8,010 nt of DNA from contig JAJRPK010000028.1 of NCBI GenBank assembly GCA_024280785.1, positions 1 through 8,010 on the forward strand, given 5' to 3'. The DNA is from Gammaproteobacteria bacterium. GTDB taxonomy: Bacteria > Pseudomonadota > Gammaproteobacteria > Pseudomonadales > UBA7434. Positions 1-6,075 of this stretch are shown here, piece after piece. The translations under genes were made by a program, and so were the position numbers. The notes under the pieces were generated by a model. The model saw only the letters and a program-made list of their open reading frames with translations. It ran no database searches and was not told where the DNA came from. Within the stretch, counting starts at the first letter, position 1. Every line of letters begins with the position of its first letter.

Positions 1-1
1 A

Positions 2-220
2 ATCGATTTTGCCGATGTGTTGGCAAAGAAAAACGCAGCCGTTAGCATGCAACAAATTATTCGTGAGCTAGAGGCAACGCAGCAGACAATATGGAGCCCT
101 ATGATTCTCAATGGTAGTGGTTTTGGGTTGTTTGCCAATCACTCTCTGGTCATGGCTTCTTATTTGTCTCGCGCCAATGTGGGGATCTCTGATCTACGGT
201 TGCTATTAATTAACGGGTAG
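2..220 (+). CDS. C-terminal end of an unidentified protein (5' truncated by window)
   Basis: An open frame enters from the left edge with no stop and ends at TAG (218-220), giving about 72 residues. I do not recognise the family. The visible part begins I-D-F-A-D-V-L-A and continues as a polar, probably helical stretch (MQQIIRELEATQQ). A Gly/Phe-rich turn (NGSGFGLF) and a hydrophobic/polar tail ending LRLLLING follow. A GTG at 17 and an ATG at 47 are in frame, but the open frame extends past them to the edge, so the gene most likely starts upstream of the window. No signal peptide, membrane segment or catalytic motif can be seen. It is followed by about 170 bp before aroG, so it is probably not in the same operon. 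It could be a chance open frame, but amino-acid composition and length favour a real C-terminus. Confidence 0.5.
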   Translation: MDFADVLAKKNAAVSMQQIIRELEATQQTIWSPMILNGSGFGLFANHSLVMASYLSRANVGISDLRLLLING

Positions 221-354
221 GCCAGGTGAGATAACGCCAGGGCTGCCATTAGATTAGTCCGCGAATAAGTAAATTTTCGATAGTAAAGTGTTTGAGTTCA
301 TCAATTAAACGGGTGATTCCGTGTTTTCTTGCTGGAACCCGCACAGCTTTGCCT

Positions 355-360
355 TATAAT
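355..360 (+). promoter_or_regulatory. Candidate -10 element of the aroG promoter
   Basis: A perfect TATAAT lies 33 bp upstream of the aroG GTG start, placing a transcription start near 367 and a short leader of about 26 nt. The -35 region is poor: at 17-bp spacing it reads CTGGAA (332-337), and a TTGCTG at 329-334 would need 20-bp spacing. The promoter may therefore be weak or activator-dependent. No clear TyrR box (TGTAAA-N6-TTTACA) was found by eye. A weak hairpin (AAACGG/CCGTGTTT, about 307-325) followed by T-rich sequence lies just upstream. It might terminate the preceding gene. Confidence 0.45.
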
Positions 361-392
361 CAGCGTCCAAAATTTTTCAAGAGATCTATCCC

Positions 393-1445
393 GTGAGCCA
401 ACCAACAGATGATGTGCGTATAGACAAAATTAAGGAATTGCTCCCTCCGGTTGCACTTATGGAGCGTTTTCCCGTCTCAAAAATTGCATCGGTTACCGTT
501 CTTGGTTCGCGCCAAGCCATTCATAATATATTGGCGGGGAATGATGATCGCCTGCTCGTAGTTGTTGGGCCGTGCTCGATTCACGACGTTAAAGCGGCGA
601 TGGAATATGCTCGCAGGCTTAAGCCCTTGCGTGAGCAATACGCAGGCGAGTTAGAAATTGTCATGCGGGTGTATTTTGAAAAACCAAGAACAACCGTTGG
701 CTGGAAGGGATTGGTAAATGACCCTTACATGGATGGCAGCTTCCAAATTAATGAAGGGCTTAGAATTGCTCGGCAGCTACTGTGTGAAATTAATGAAATA
801 GGCTTACCGGCGGCTGGCGAATTCCTCGATGTAATATCACCCCAGTATGTAGCGGACTTAATGAGCTGGGGTGCGGTCGGTGCCAGAACCACAGAATCAC
901 AAGTGCATCGTGAGCTGGCGTCGGGTCTATCTTGCCCCGTTGGTTTTAAAAATGGCACAAATGGCAATATTAAAATTGCTGTCGATGGTATCGGTGCTGC
1001 TAATAATCCCCATCATTTTTTATCGGTTACAAAGTTCGGCCATTCAGCGATTATTGCCACTCGTGGTAACGAAGACTGCCATGTGATATTGCGAGGCGGC
1101 ACTGAGCCGAATTACGGTGTAGAGCACGTTAAGGCAGCGTCTGAGCAGCTGGCAAAAGCCGGTGTTAATTCTAAGGTGATGGTAGATTTCAGTCATGCTA
1201 ATAGTCATAAACAATACAAACGTCAGCTTGATGTGAGTACTGATATTGCCGGTCAAATTGCGAGCGGTTGTGATGTTTTATTTGGTGTGATGATAGAAAG
1301 CCATCTCGTTGAAGGGCAGCAAAGCGTTGTTGAGGGGCAACCGTTAACTTACGGCCAAAGCATCACTGATGCCTGTATTGGCTGGGAAGACACTGAATTA
1401 GTTATCGAACAATTGGCGACGGCGGTCGCGGCGCGCCGAGGCTAG
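393..1445 (+). CDS. aroG: 3-deoxy-7-phosphoheptulonate synthase, class I, AroG (Phe-sensitive) type
   Basis: DAHP synthase condenses phosphoenolpyruvate and erythrose 4-phosphate, the first committed step of the cytoplasmic shikimate pathway to aromatic amino acids. The protein is 350 aa, the length of E. coli AroG, and aligns with it without gaps from memory. The start NDxRIxxIKELLPPVAL-like block and the final ARRG are shared. Metal and catalytic residues fall at the AroG positions: Cys61 (GPCSIHD), Lys97 (EKPRTTVGWKG), His268 (DFSHANS), Glu302 (MIESHLVEG) and Asp326 (SITDACIGWED). Residues linked to phenylalanine inhibition in AroG are also kept (Asp146, Pro150, Ser180), and the central block ARTTESQVHRELASGLS is AroG-like rather than AroF-like. 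I infer a Phe-inhibited enzyme. The start is GTG at 393 with an AAGAGA Shine-Dalgarno-like sequence at 379-384. It appears monocistronic, with 212 bp to the next gene. Confidence 0.95.
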   Translation: MSQPTDDVRIDKIKELLPPVALMERFPVSKIASVTVLGSRQAIHNILAGNDDRLLVVVGPCSIHDVKAAMEYARRLKPLREQYAGELEIVMRVYFEKPRTTVGWKGLVNDPYMDGSFQINEGLRIARQLLCEINEIGLPAAGEFLDVISPQYVADLMSWGAVGARTTESQVHRELASGLSCPVGFKNGTNGNIKIAVDGIGAANNPHHFLSVTKFGHSAIIATRGNEDCHVILRGGTEPNYGVEHVKAASEQLAKAGVNSKVMVDFSHANSHKQYKRQLDVSTDIAGQIASGCDVLFGVMIESHLVEGQQSVVEGQPLTYGQSITDACIGWEDTELVIEQLATAVAARRG

Positions 1446-1477
1446 TTAGGTTGTGTACGTCGAATGTCGAATAATAG

Positions 1478-1505
1478 TGTGCGGCCATAACCTTTGGTTC
1501 GCACA
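1478..1505 (+). other. Nested hairpin downstream of aroG
   Basis: TGTGCG (1478-1483) pairs perfectly with CGCACA (1500-1505), and inside it AACC-TTT-GGTT forms a second 4-bp stem. No T-run follows, so it is not a standard intrinsic terminator. An alternative pairing, GCGGC (1481-1485) with GCCGC (1509-1513), would compete with it. It starts 33 bp past the aroG stop. It could protect the transcript's 3' end or be a protein-binding dyad, but the function is not known. Confidence 0.3.
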
Positions 1506-1582
1506 ATAGCCGCCATGCTAAATATCTGTAATCAAAAGAATCTACTGTAAACGATACAATCTTCTAAAATCAGCTTTCTATT

Positions 1583-1606
1583 CTGCCGCCTTGTAGGCAG
1601 CCTTTT
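1583..1606 (+). terminator. Weak terminator-like hairpin between aroG and the SDR gene
   Basis: CTGCC (1583-1587) and GGCAG (1596-1600) form a 5-bp GC stem with an 8-nt loop, followed by CCTTTTCC. The stem is short and the T-run is interrupted, so termination would be modest at best. It is the only T-tailed hairpin I see after aroG. The rest of the 212-bp gap has a 7-bp tandem repeat (GTCGAAT twice, 1459-1472) and a TACAAT at 1555-1560 without a convincing -35. Confidence 0.25.
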
Positions 1607-1657
1607 CCGTCATGAGTCAATAAAAGCCTCGTGGCGCCGTCGTAATAATTTAAAATA

Positions 1658-2425
1658 ATGGTAAATTTAATGGGCAAGTTCAAAGATAAGGTGGTATTAG
1701 TGACCGGCGGCAGCCGCGGATTAGGGAAGGCAATGTCGATAGGGTTTGCTGCGGAGGGGGCGATAGTAATTATTTCTAGTCGTAAACAAGATAATTGCAC
1801 AGCCTTGGCTGAAACAATCATCCAACAAGGTGGGCGGGCGATTGGAATAGGAGCTAACTTCGGCAAGATCGAAGATATCGACTCGCTAGCGGAAAAAGTA
1901 ATGGCAGAATACGGCCGGCTGGATATTTTGATAAACAATGCCGGGACCAATATTGCTTTTGGTGAGTTGAATAGTCTAACGCCTGAGCAGTTTGATAAAA
2001 TGTATCAAATCAATTTACGCGGGCCCTGGTATACGGCTTCACGTTTTGCTCCAAAGATGGCTGCGGCTGGCGGTGGAGCGATAATAAATATTATTACCGT
2101 CGGAGCGCTTCGGCCTCCCGCTTTGAACGGTTTTTATGCGGCGACTAAAGTAGGGCTAGAGGCGTTAACTAAAGTAATGGCGCAAGAGTGGGCTGCCGAT
2201 GGGATTCGTGTTAATGCGATTGCACCTGGGCCTTATCGATCAGACTTGGTAAATGCAAGTATCGATACGATCCCGGGGTTTGAAGAGGGAATGCGTGATT
2301 CAACTTTATTAAAGCGCATTGCCGAGAGTGAAGAAATTTTGAACCCCGTATTTTATTTGGCGTCGGAGTCTAATACAACGGGGATTACACTCGTTGCCGA
2401 TGGCGGATATATGGCGTCTGCGTGA
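1658..2425 (+). CDS. Short-chain dehydrogenase/reductase (classical SDR), Thr at the catalytic Ser position
   Basis: This NAD(P)(H)-dependent oxidoreductase of 255 aa has the usual classical SDR length and probably acts on a hydroxyl or carbonyl substrate. The Rossmann nucleotide motif TGGSRGLG is at 16-23, NNAG at 93-96, the structural/catalytic Asn at 119, and YxxxK as Tyr160-Lys164. SSR at 40-42 after strand beta-2 suggests NADP(H) preference, since Arg42 is placed for the 2'-phosphate. The position 13 residues before Tyr160, normally the catalytic Ser of an ISS motif, is Thr147 (NIITVG). The C-terminal DGGYM resembles family members that form tetramers. There are two possible starts, ATG 1658 and ATG 1670, and neither has a good Shine-Dalgarno; an in-frame stop at 1646 limits extension. 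Its place facing an acyl-CoA dehydrogenase gene suggests a 3-hydroxyacyl-CoA or cyclic-alcohol dehydrogenase role in the same catabolic island, but the substrate cannot be read from sequence. Confidence 0.9.
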   Translation: MVNLMGKFKDKVVLVTGGSRGLGKAMSIGFAAEGAIVIISSRKQDNCTALAETIIQQGGRAIGIGANFGKIEDIDSLAEKVMAEYGRLDILINNAGTNIAFGELNSLTPEQFDKMYQINLRGPWYTASRFAPKMAAAGGGAIINIITVGALRPPALNGFYAATKVGLEALTKVMAQEWAADGIRVNAIAPGPYRSDLVNASIDTIPGFEEGMRDSTLLKRIAESEEILNPVFYLASESNTTGITLVADGGYMASA

Positions 2426-2455
2426 GTTAAGTGAGCGGATAAAGCAGGTTTGAAC

Positions 2456-2497
2456 TGCACAAAAAAACCGGCATCAATAAGCCGGTTTTTTTGTGCA
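2456..2497. terminator. Bidirectional intrinsic terminator between convergent genes
   Basis: Two perfect 17-bp arms (2456-2472 and 2481-2497) surround an 8-nt loop ATCAATAA. The core stem is CCGGC/GCCGG flanked by seven A on the left and seven T on the right, so it reads as a strong intrinsic terminator on both strands. It lies 30 bp after the SDR stop and 15 bp before the end of the converging acyl-CoA dehydrogenase, and serves both genes. Confidence 0.93.
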
Positions 2498-2512
2498 CGA
2501 TTTTCTGACTTA

Positions 2513-3664
2513 CTAGGCATCGATGGCTCCGTAGCCAATCGAGTCGTCGTCGGCGAGCAGTTTGCCGAGTTGTTCTAACTGATAGCTACTGCTGCCCAGC
2601 GAATAACTCAATTGTTTCGCCCATAAAAAAAACCTGTGAATTGGAAATTCAACATCTGAACCAATACCAGCATGTAAGTGTTGCGCTGTATGAATGATTC
2701 GATGAGAGGCTTCGCAGGCCCACCATTTAGCGGCTCGAACTTCTGCGGCTGCGGGAAGTTTTTCACTAAGCCTCCACATCGCTAACCAATACGTTGAGCG
2801 GACTGCTTCGACATCGATGTAGCAATCGGCCATGCGCATCGCTAGCGCCTGAAATGTGCCGATAGGCACTCCGAATTGTTCGCGTTCGCAGGTATAGGCG
2901 GCGGTGCGTTTCATAGCCTCTTCCGATACGCCGGTTTGCAATGCGCATTGTGCAACATTCGCGTACTGCTCTAATTCGTTTAGAATTTCTTCGCCTTGGC
3001 CTTCGTCACCAAGAAGGTTGCCGGAACTAACAGCGACATTGTCTAGCGTTAGATTTGAACTCCATTGGCCAAGCAAGCCAATATCTTGCGCTTCTCTCGA
3101 GATACCGCTGGCGTCAGTGTCCACTAAAAATAAGCTGGTTTTGCCGTCTTCGGTCGTAGCGGGGACGATAATGCAGTCGGCGCTAGCACCGTCCTGAATG
3201 CAATCTTTATTGCCATTGAGTATCCATTTATCGCCATCTTTACGAGCAGATACGGTACCTCGAATAGGCTCGGGCATGGCGAGATCGCTAATTGCGGCGG
3301 TGAGTTTTATTTTGCCTTCTGCCAGTGGCGCAAGGTACTTTTTTTGCTGTGCTTCAGTACCAAAAAATTGTAAAGGTAGCGCGCCTAAGATGAGACTGGA
3401 AAAAAGTGGAATGGGAGCAACACGTTTTCCTTGTTCTTCTAATATTAAGCAAAGTTCGATAAATCCCAGCTCTGAACCGCCGGCGTTTTCAGGGATAGCA
3501 ATGCCCAACAAGCCCTGTTCGGCCAGTGTTTGCCATAGTGCTTCGTCGTACACATCGTCGTTGCGAGAAAAGTCGAGTAAAAATTCATCGCTAGCTTTGT
3601 CGGTAAATATTTTGCACGCCAGCTCTCTGATGGCAATTTGATCTTCAGAAAATGAAAAATCCAT
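2513..3664 (-). CDS. Acyl-CoA dehydrogenase family protein, beta-type subunit lacking the catalytic Glu
   Basis: A 383-aa acyl-CoA dehydrogenase fold protein. Family members oxidise acyl-CoA to enoyl-CoA with FAD and pass electrons to ETF. The N-terminal helical domain starts MDFSFSEDQIAIRE and contains GIAIPENAGGSELGF (54-68). The middle beta domain has lost the usual (T)EPxAGSD loop and reads AISDLAMPEPIRG (124-136). The C-terminal helical domain holds REQFG (261-265) followed by GTFQALAMRMAD, the segment that contacts FAD of the partner subunit in this fold. The helix position equivalent to the isovaleryl-CoA dehydrogenase Glu is Ala236, and the MCAD-type Glu near the C-terminus is absent (QLSYSLGSSSYQLEQLG). 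I therefore infer a non-catalytic or half-site subunit that pairs with the product of 4656-5828. A good Shine-Dalgarno (GAGGA, 3672-3676) precedes ATG 3664. The gene follows tetR by 65 bp on the same strand and is probably co-transcribed with it. Confidence 0.9.
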   Translation of the reverse strand: MDFSFSEDQIAIRELACKIFTDKASDEFLLDFSRNDDVYDEALWQTLAEQGLLGIAIPENAGGSELGFIELCLILEEQGKRVAPIPLFSSLILGALPLQFFGTEAQQKKYLAPLAEGKIKLTAAISDLAMPEPIRGTVSARKDGDKWILNGNKDCIQDGASADCIIVPATTEDGKTSLFLVDTDASGISREAQDIGLLGQWSSNLTLDNVAVSSGNLLGDEGQGEEILNELEQYANVAQCALQTGVSEEAMKRTAAYTCEREQFGVPIGTFQALAMRMADCYIDVEAVRSTYWLAMWRLSEKLPAAAEVRAAKWWACEASHRIIHTAQHLHAGIGSDVEFPIHRFFLWAKQLSYSLGSSSYQLEQLGKLLADDDSIGYGAIDA

Positions 3665-3679
3665 TAAGGTTTCCTCAGT

Positions 3680-3689
3680 TGTTCGAACA
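3680..3689. promoter_or_regulatory. 10-bp perfect palindrome upstream of the beta-type dehydrogenase
   Basis: TGTTCGAACA is self-complementary and lies just upstream of the Shine-Dalgarno of the minus-strand acyl-CoA dehydrogenase, in the 65-bp gap after tetR. It could be a regulator half-site pair. It does not match the large inverted repeat at 4499-4546. A palindrome this short can occur by chance. Confidence 0.25.
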
Positions 3690-3729
3690 TTCGCTTAGGT
3701 TATTTGGTAGTGCAATCTAATGGTTTTGA

Positions 3730-4458
3730 TTACACCAAAGTTTTTTTCATGTGCAGTAAATTTTTTGTATAGGTCAATTTTTCTGCCGGTGGATTTTCTA
3801 AAAACAGGCCTCGGTAAAAAACGACGGTAAGTAATTCTGTTAATTCTTCGCGGTTGATATCTTTGCTATGCAATTGTTCGTCTCGATTAATAAAGTAGTC
3901 TCGCAACAGCATTTCACCACTGCTTGCCAGCGCATAAACCACCAATATGGACTGATGGGAGTCGAACTGTGCTTTTGGAAACAGCTTGGGCATCAACTGA
4001 ATTAACCAATTGAGCTGCTCCATATAGCGACGCCGAATGTCGGCAGCAAACACAGGGTCTTCATCGGCCATTTGTAACATGCAGCGCATCAAGCCAGGCC
4101 GCTCGGCGTAGCTATCGACCACTAAGCGAAAGTGGGCGTTGATACGTGAATACCAATCGCCTTTTTCCACTCCATGCTCTATTGCGTCAACATTGTGTGC
4201 TTCGGCGATAAAATCACTGAGAACTTCTAATGTCAGTGACTTTAAATCTGGAAAATAATGATAAAAGAGACCAGCGGCTACCCCTGCTTTACTGGTGACA
4301 TCATGTATCCGCATCCGGTGGTAGCCGGTTTGTTCCATCACTTTTCTGGCTGCACGCTTGAGGCCAGCTCGCGCGGCTTCGCCTCGAGCACTGAGCTTTT
4401 TTGCCGAAGGCTTCAGGTTTTGCTGTGTCTCAGCGCTTTGAGAAGTGCTAGAAGTCAT
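3730..4458 (-). CDS. TetR/AcrR-family transcriptional regulator
   Basis: A 242-aa one-component regulator, probably a ligand-responsive repressor of the neighbouring dehydrogenase genes. After a polar Ser/Gln/Lys-rich N-terminal extension of about 25 residues, the TetR N-terminal domain runs from about 26 to 78. It reads AARKVMEQTGYHRMRIHDVTSKAGVAAGLFYHYFPDLKSL in shape, with the recognition helix about 61-69 (AAGLFYHYF). The remaining 160 residues are a variable all-helical ligand/dimer domain with no recognisable ligand motif. I chose ATG at 4458; a TTG two codons upstream (4464) is possible, and neither has a clear Shine-Dalgarno. It is transcribed away from the acyl-CoA dehydrogenase at 4656. 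The long inverted repeat between them is the obvious autoregulatory operator. The likely effector is an acyl-CoA or acid of the degraded substrate, which is inference from context only. Confidence 0.92.
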   Translation of the reverse strand: MTSSTSQSAETQQNLKPSAKKLSARGEAARAGLKRAARKVMEQTGYHRMRIHDVTSKAGVAAGLFYHYFPDLKSLTLEVLSDFIAEAHNVDAIEHGVEKGDWYSRINAHFRLVVDSYAERPGLMRCMLQMADEDPVFAADIRRRYMEQLNWLIQLMPKLFPKAQFDSHQSILVVYALASSGEMLLRDYFINRDEQLHSKDINREELTELLTVVFYRGLFLENPPAEKLTYTKNLLHMKKTLV

Positions 4459-4498
4459 ATACAAGATAGCAATTTATGGTCAGTGTCATTGAGCAATT

Positions 4499-4546
4499 GT
4501 GCAAACAATAGTTGAAATTGAATTTAGTTTCAACTATTGTTTGCAC
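4499..4546. promoter_or_regulatory. 19-bp perfect inverted repeat, likely TetR operator
   Basis: The arms 4499-4517 (GTGCAAACAATAGTTGAAA) and 4528-4546 are exact reverse complements around a 10-bp AT-rich spacer. Each arm also contains its own small dyad, AAC-N4-GTT (4504-4513 and 4532-4541, centres 28 bp apart). The element could therefore hold two regulator dimers. It lies 40 bp upstream of tetR and 109 bp upstream of the divergent dehydrogenase start, and just upstream of that gene's candidate -35. The half-sites resemble the CAAAC-N-GTTTG theme known for the fatty-acid regulator PsrA, also a TetR protein. No T-run follows either arm, which argues against a terminator. Confidence 0.7.
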
Positions 4547-4564
4547 CGCTGACTGATTGGAAGG

Positions 4565-4593
4565 TTCAGGTTTGGCTAGAACTAAACTATAAA
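4565..4593 (+). promoter_or_regulatory. Candidate sigma70 promoter of the alpha-type acyl-CoA dehydrogenase
   Basis: TATAAA (4588-4593) matches the -10 consensus at five of six positions and has TTCAGG (4565-4570) exactly 17 bp upstream, a weak -35. Transcription would start near 4600, giving a leader of about 55 nt. The operator-like inverted repeat ends 19 bp upstream of this -35, which is compatible with control of RNA polymerase access. Confidence 0.35.
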
Positions 4594-4655
4594 GCCATAT
4601 GCTTGGCCGGATTTGAGCAGGCAAAATTTTTAAACATTTAAAGGTACAGTCCATT

Positions 4656-5828
4656 ATGTTTGTCGATTACTCGGATGATCAAAAAGCACTTCGTACTAAA
4701 TTGCGTAAGTACTTTGTAAAGTTGATAAAGCCGGAGTACCGAGAGGACCTGCGCTCGGCCGAAGGGGGGGATTTGTATAAATCTCTTATTCGGCAGATGG
4801 GTAAAGATAATATGTTGGCGCTGGGCTGGCCCAAGGAATACGGAGGTGAAGGCCTAACCCCTACCGAGCAACTCATCTTTTTTGAAGAAGCCTTGCTTGC
4901 ACGTGCACCGGTTCCTTTTGTTTCTTTGAACACGGTGGGTCCCGCGATCATGGATCATGGAACCGAGGAGCAAAAGAAACGCTTATTGCCTCAGATTGCT
5001 GCGGGCGATTTACACTTTAGTATCGGCTATACAGAACCCTCCGCGGGTACAGATTTGGCTTCGCTGCAAACGGCAGCCGTAAGGCAGGGCGATGAGTATA
5101 TTGTCAATGGAAGTAAAGTTTTTACCAGCGCAGTTGAAGCGGCAGATTATGTGTTTTTAGCCGTGCGAACAGACCCTGAGGCGAAGAAGCATAAAGGTAT
5201 ATCTGTGTTGTTAGTGGATACTAAAGACTCGGGGTTTTCGTATGGCCCTATCCATACGTTGGGCAGCGTTAGAACTAATGTAACTTATTACACGGATGTT
5301 CGGGTGCCTGCTAACATGGTCGTTGGCGAAGAAAATAAGGGTTGGGCGTTGATTACTGCACAGCTAAATCACGAACGTGTCGGCTTAGCTGCATGGGGTA
5401 TTCAAGGGTGGAAAATATACAAGTTGACGCTAGACTGGGCGAGAAAAGAAAGAACTGCTGACGGCAAGCGTATTATCGATAATCCATCAGTGCAGAGAAA
5501 TTTGGCAGAAGTGTACGCAAAGTTAGAAGCGATGCGAGTAATGAATGCCAGGATGTCATGGAAGTTAGAACACTCCGATATTGGACCGGTGTTGCCCTCG
5601 GCACTTAAAGTGTATTCGACGGAAGCGATGATTGAAATTTGTCGGATTTTGATGGATGTCGTTGGGCCTCATTCCCTGATTCGCTCTCCGAGCCCAGGTT
5701 CGATCCTTATGGGTGATTTAGAACACGAATATCGCCGCAGCACGATAAATACCTTTGGTGGTGGTGTGGTTGAGGTGCTACGAGGCCTTGTTGCCAACTT
5801 TGGGTTGGGCATGCCTCGTCACCGTTAG
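4656..5828 (+). CDS. Acyl-CoA dehydrogenase family protein, catalytic alpha-type subunit
   Basis: A 390-aa FAD-dependent acyl-CoA dehydrogenase. It has an N-terminal helical domain (MFVDYSDDQKALR; GWPKEYGGEGLTPTEQLIFFEE at about 57-78). The beta domain has the flavin/substrate loop YTEPSAGTDLASL (125-137) and NGSKVFTSA (151-159). The C-terminal domain has FGGGVVEVLRG (367-377), equivalent to the FGGGTNEV-type FAD contact. Glu240 in LNHERVGLA sits where isovaleryl-CoA dehydrogenase places its catalytic base. What is missing is the R-x-x-FG segment: the equivalent stretch reads ARKERTADGKRIIDNPSVQ. This loss is complementary to the partner at 2513-3664, which has REQFG but no Glu. The pair therefore resembles alpha2beta2 dehydrogenases of steroid side-chain degradation such as the mycobacterial ChsE1-ChsE2. 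A Shine-Dalgarno-like AAAGG lies at 4640-4644, a little far (11 nt) from the ATG. It is divergent from tetR and probably under its control. Confidence 0.92.
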   Translation: MFVDYSDDQKALRTKLRKYFVKLIKPEYREDLRSAEGGDLYKSLIRQMGKDNMLALGWPKEYGGEGLTPTEQLIFFEEALLARAPVPFVSLNTVGPAIMDHGTEEQKKRLLPQIAAGDLHFSIGYTEPSAGTDLASLQTAAVRQGDEYIVNGSKVFTSAVEAADYVFLAVRTDPEAKKHKGISVLLVDTKDSGFSYGPIHTLGSVRTNVTYYTDVRVPANMVVGEENKGWALITAQLNHERVGLAAWGIQGWKIYKLTLDWARKERTADGKRIIDNPSVQRNLAEVYAKLEAMRVMNARMSWKLEHSDIGPVLPSALKVYSTEAMIEICRILMDVVGPHSLIRSPSPGSILMGDLEHEYRRSTINTFGGGVVEVLRGLVANFGLGMPRHR

Positions 5829-5938
5829 ATGTCTTTAGTTTAGGCTTTACCGCCGTTTATATTTGACAAAACAATAGAAATCTTGAAAGGATGATTTATA
5901 AAAAAAGCTGTCGGTTTTTTTTACGGTGTAGCTAAACG

Positions 5939-5958
5939 CTCAAACATCAAGGTTTGAG
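5939..5958. repeat. Short perfect inverted repeat CTCAAAC-N6-GTTTGAG
   Basis: Arms of 7 bp (5939-5945 and 5952-5958) flank the loop ATCAAG. The RNA form would be a weak hairpin without a T-run, so a terminator role is unlikely. The CAAAC...GTTTG halves resemble those within the operator-like repeat at 4499-4546. It may be a second regulator site, or chance. Confidence 0.3.
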
Positions 5959-6000
5959 AATACCTTCTATCTTATTGAAAATTAATGGGTGGTGAGGGTT

Positions 6001-6016
6001 TGGCACGCAGTTTGGA
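6001..6016 (+). promoter_or_regulatory. Candidate sigma54 (RpoN) promoter
   Basis: TGGCACG (6001-6007), four bases, then TTGGA (6012-6016) matches the RpoN consensus TGGCACG-N4-TTGCW. The -24 element and spacing are perfect, and there is one mismatch in the -12 GC. The predicted start is near 6027. No ordinary gene lies downstream on this strand before the terminator at 6189-6224, so the product would be an RNA of about 195 nt. A single motif match in an AT-rich gap can be chance, and no enhancer-binding-protein site was recognised upstream. Confidence 0.35.
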
Positions 6017-6075
6017 TATCATTAGGTAATGACATAAAAATAATGATTTTGACAAATAATAAAAAAGGTAAGGCG

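Noticed and set aside
1570..1950. Minus-strand ORF of 126 codons over the SDR 5' half
   Set aside because: It is antisense to the SDR nucleotide-binding motifs and has no start signal or recognisable domain.
3198..3641. Plus-strand ORF of 147 codons inside the beta-type dehydrogenase
   Set aside because: It is antisense to a clear acyl-CoA dehydrogenase, and its Ser/Pro-rich composition is typical of a shadow frame.
4499..4546. The long inverted repeat as an intrinsic terminator or insertion remnant
   Set aside because: It has no T-run after either arm, lies between divergent gene starts rather than ends, and has no flanking target duplication or transposase trace.
4448..4654. Minus-strand ORF across the tetR-dehydrogenase gap
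   Set aside because: It runs through the perfect inverted repeat and candidate promoter, and its low-complexity protein has no family features. The regulatory reading explains the region better.
5900..5923. A7...T8 stretch as a terminator for the alpha-type dehydrogenase
   Set aside because: The interior (GCTGTCGG) does not pair and there is no GC stem, so a stable terminator hairpin is not formed.
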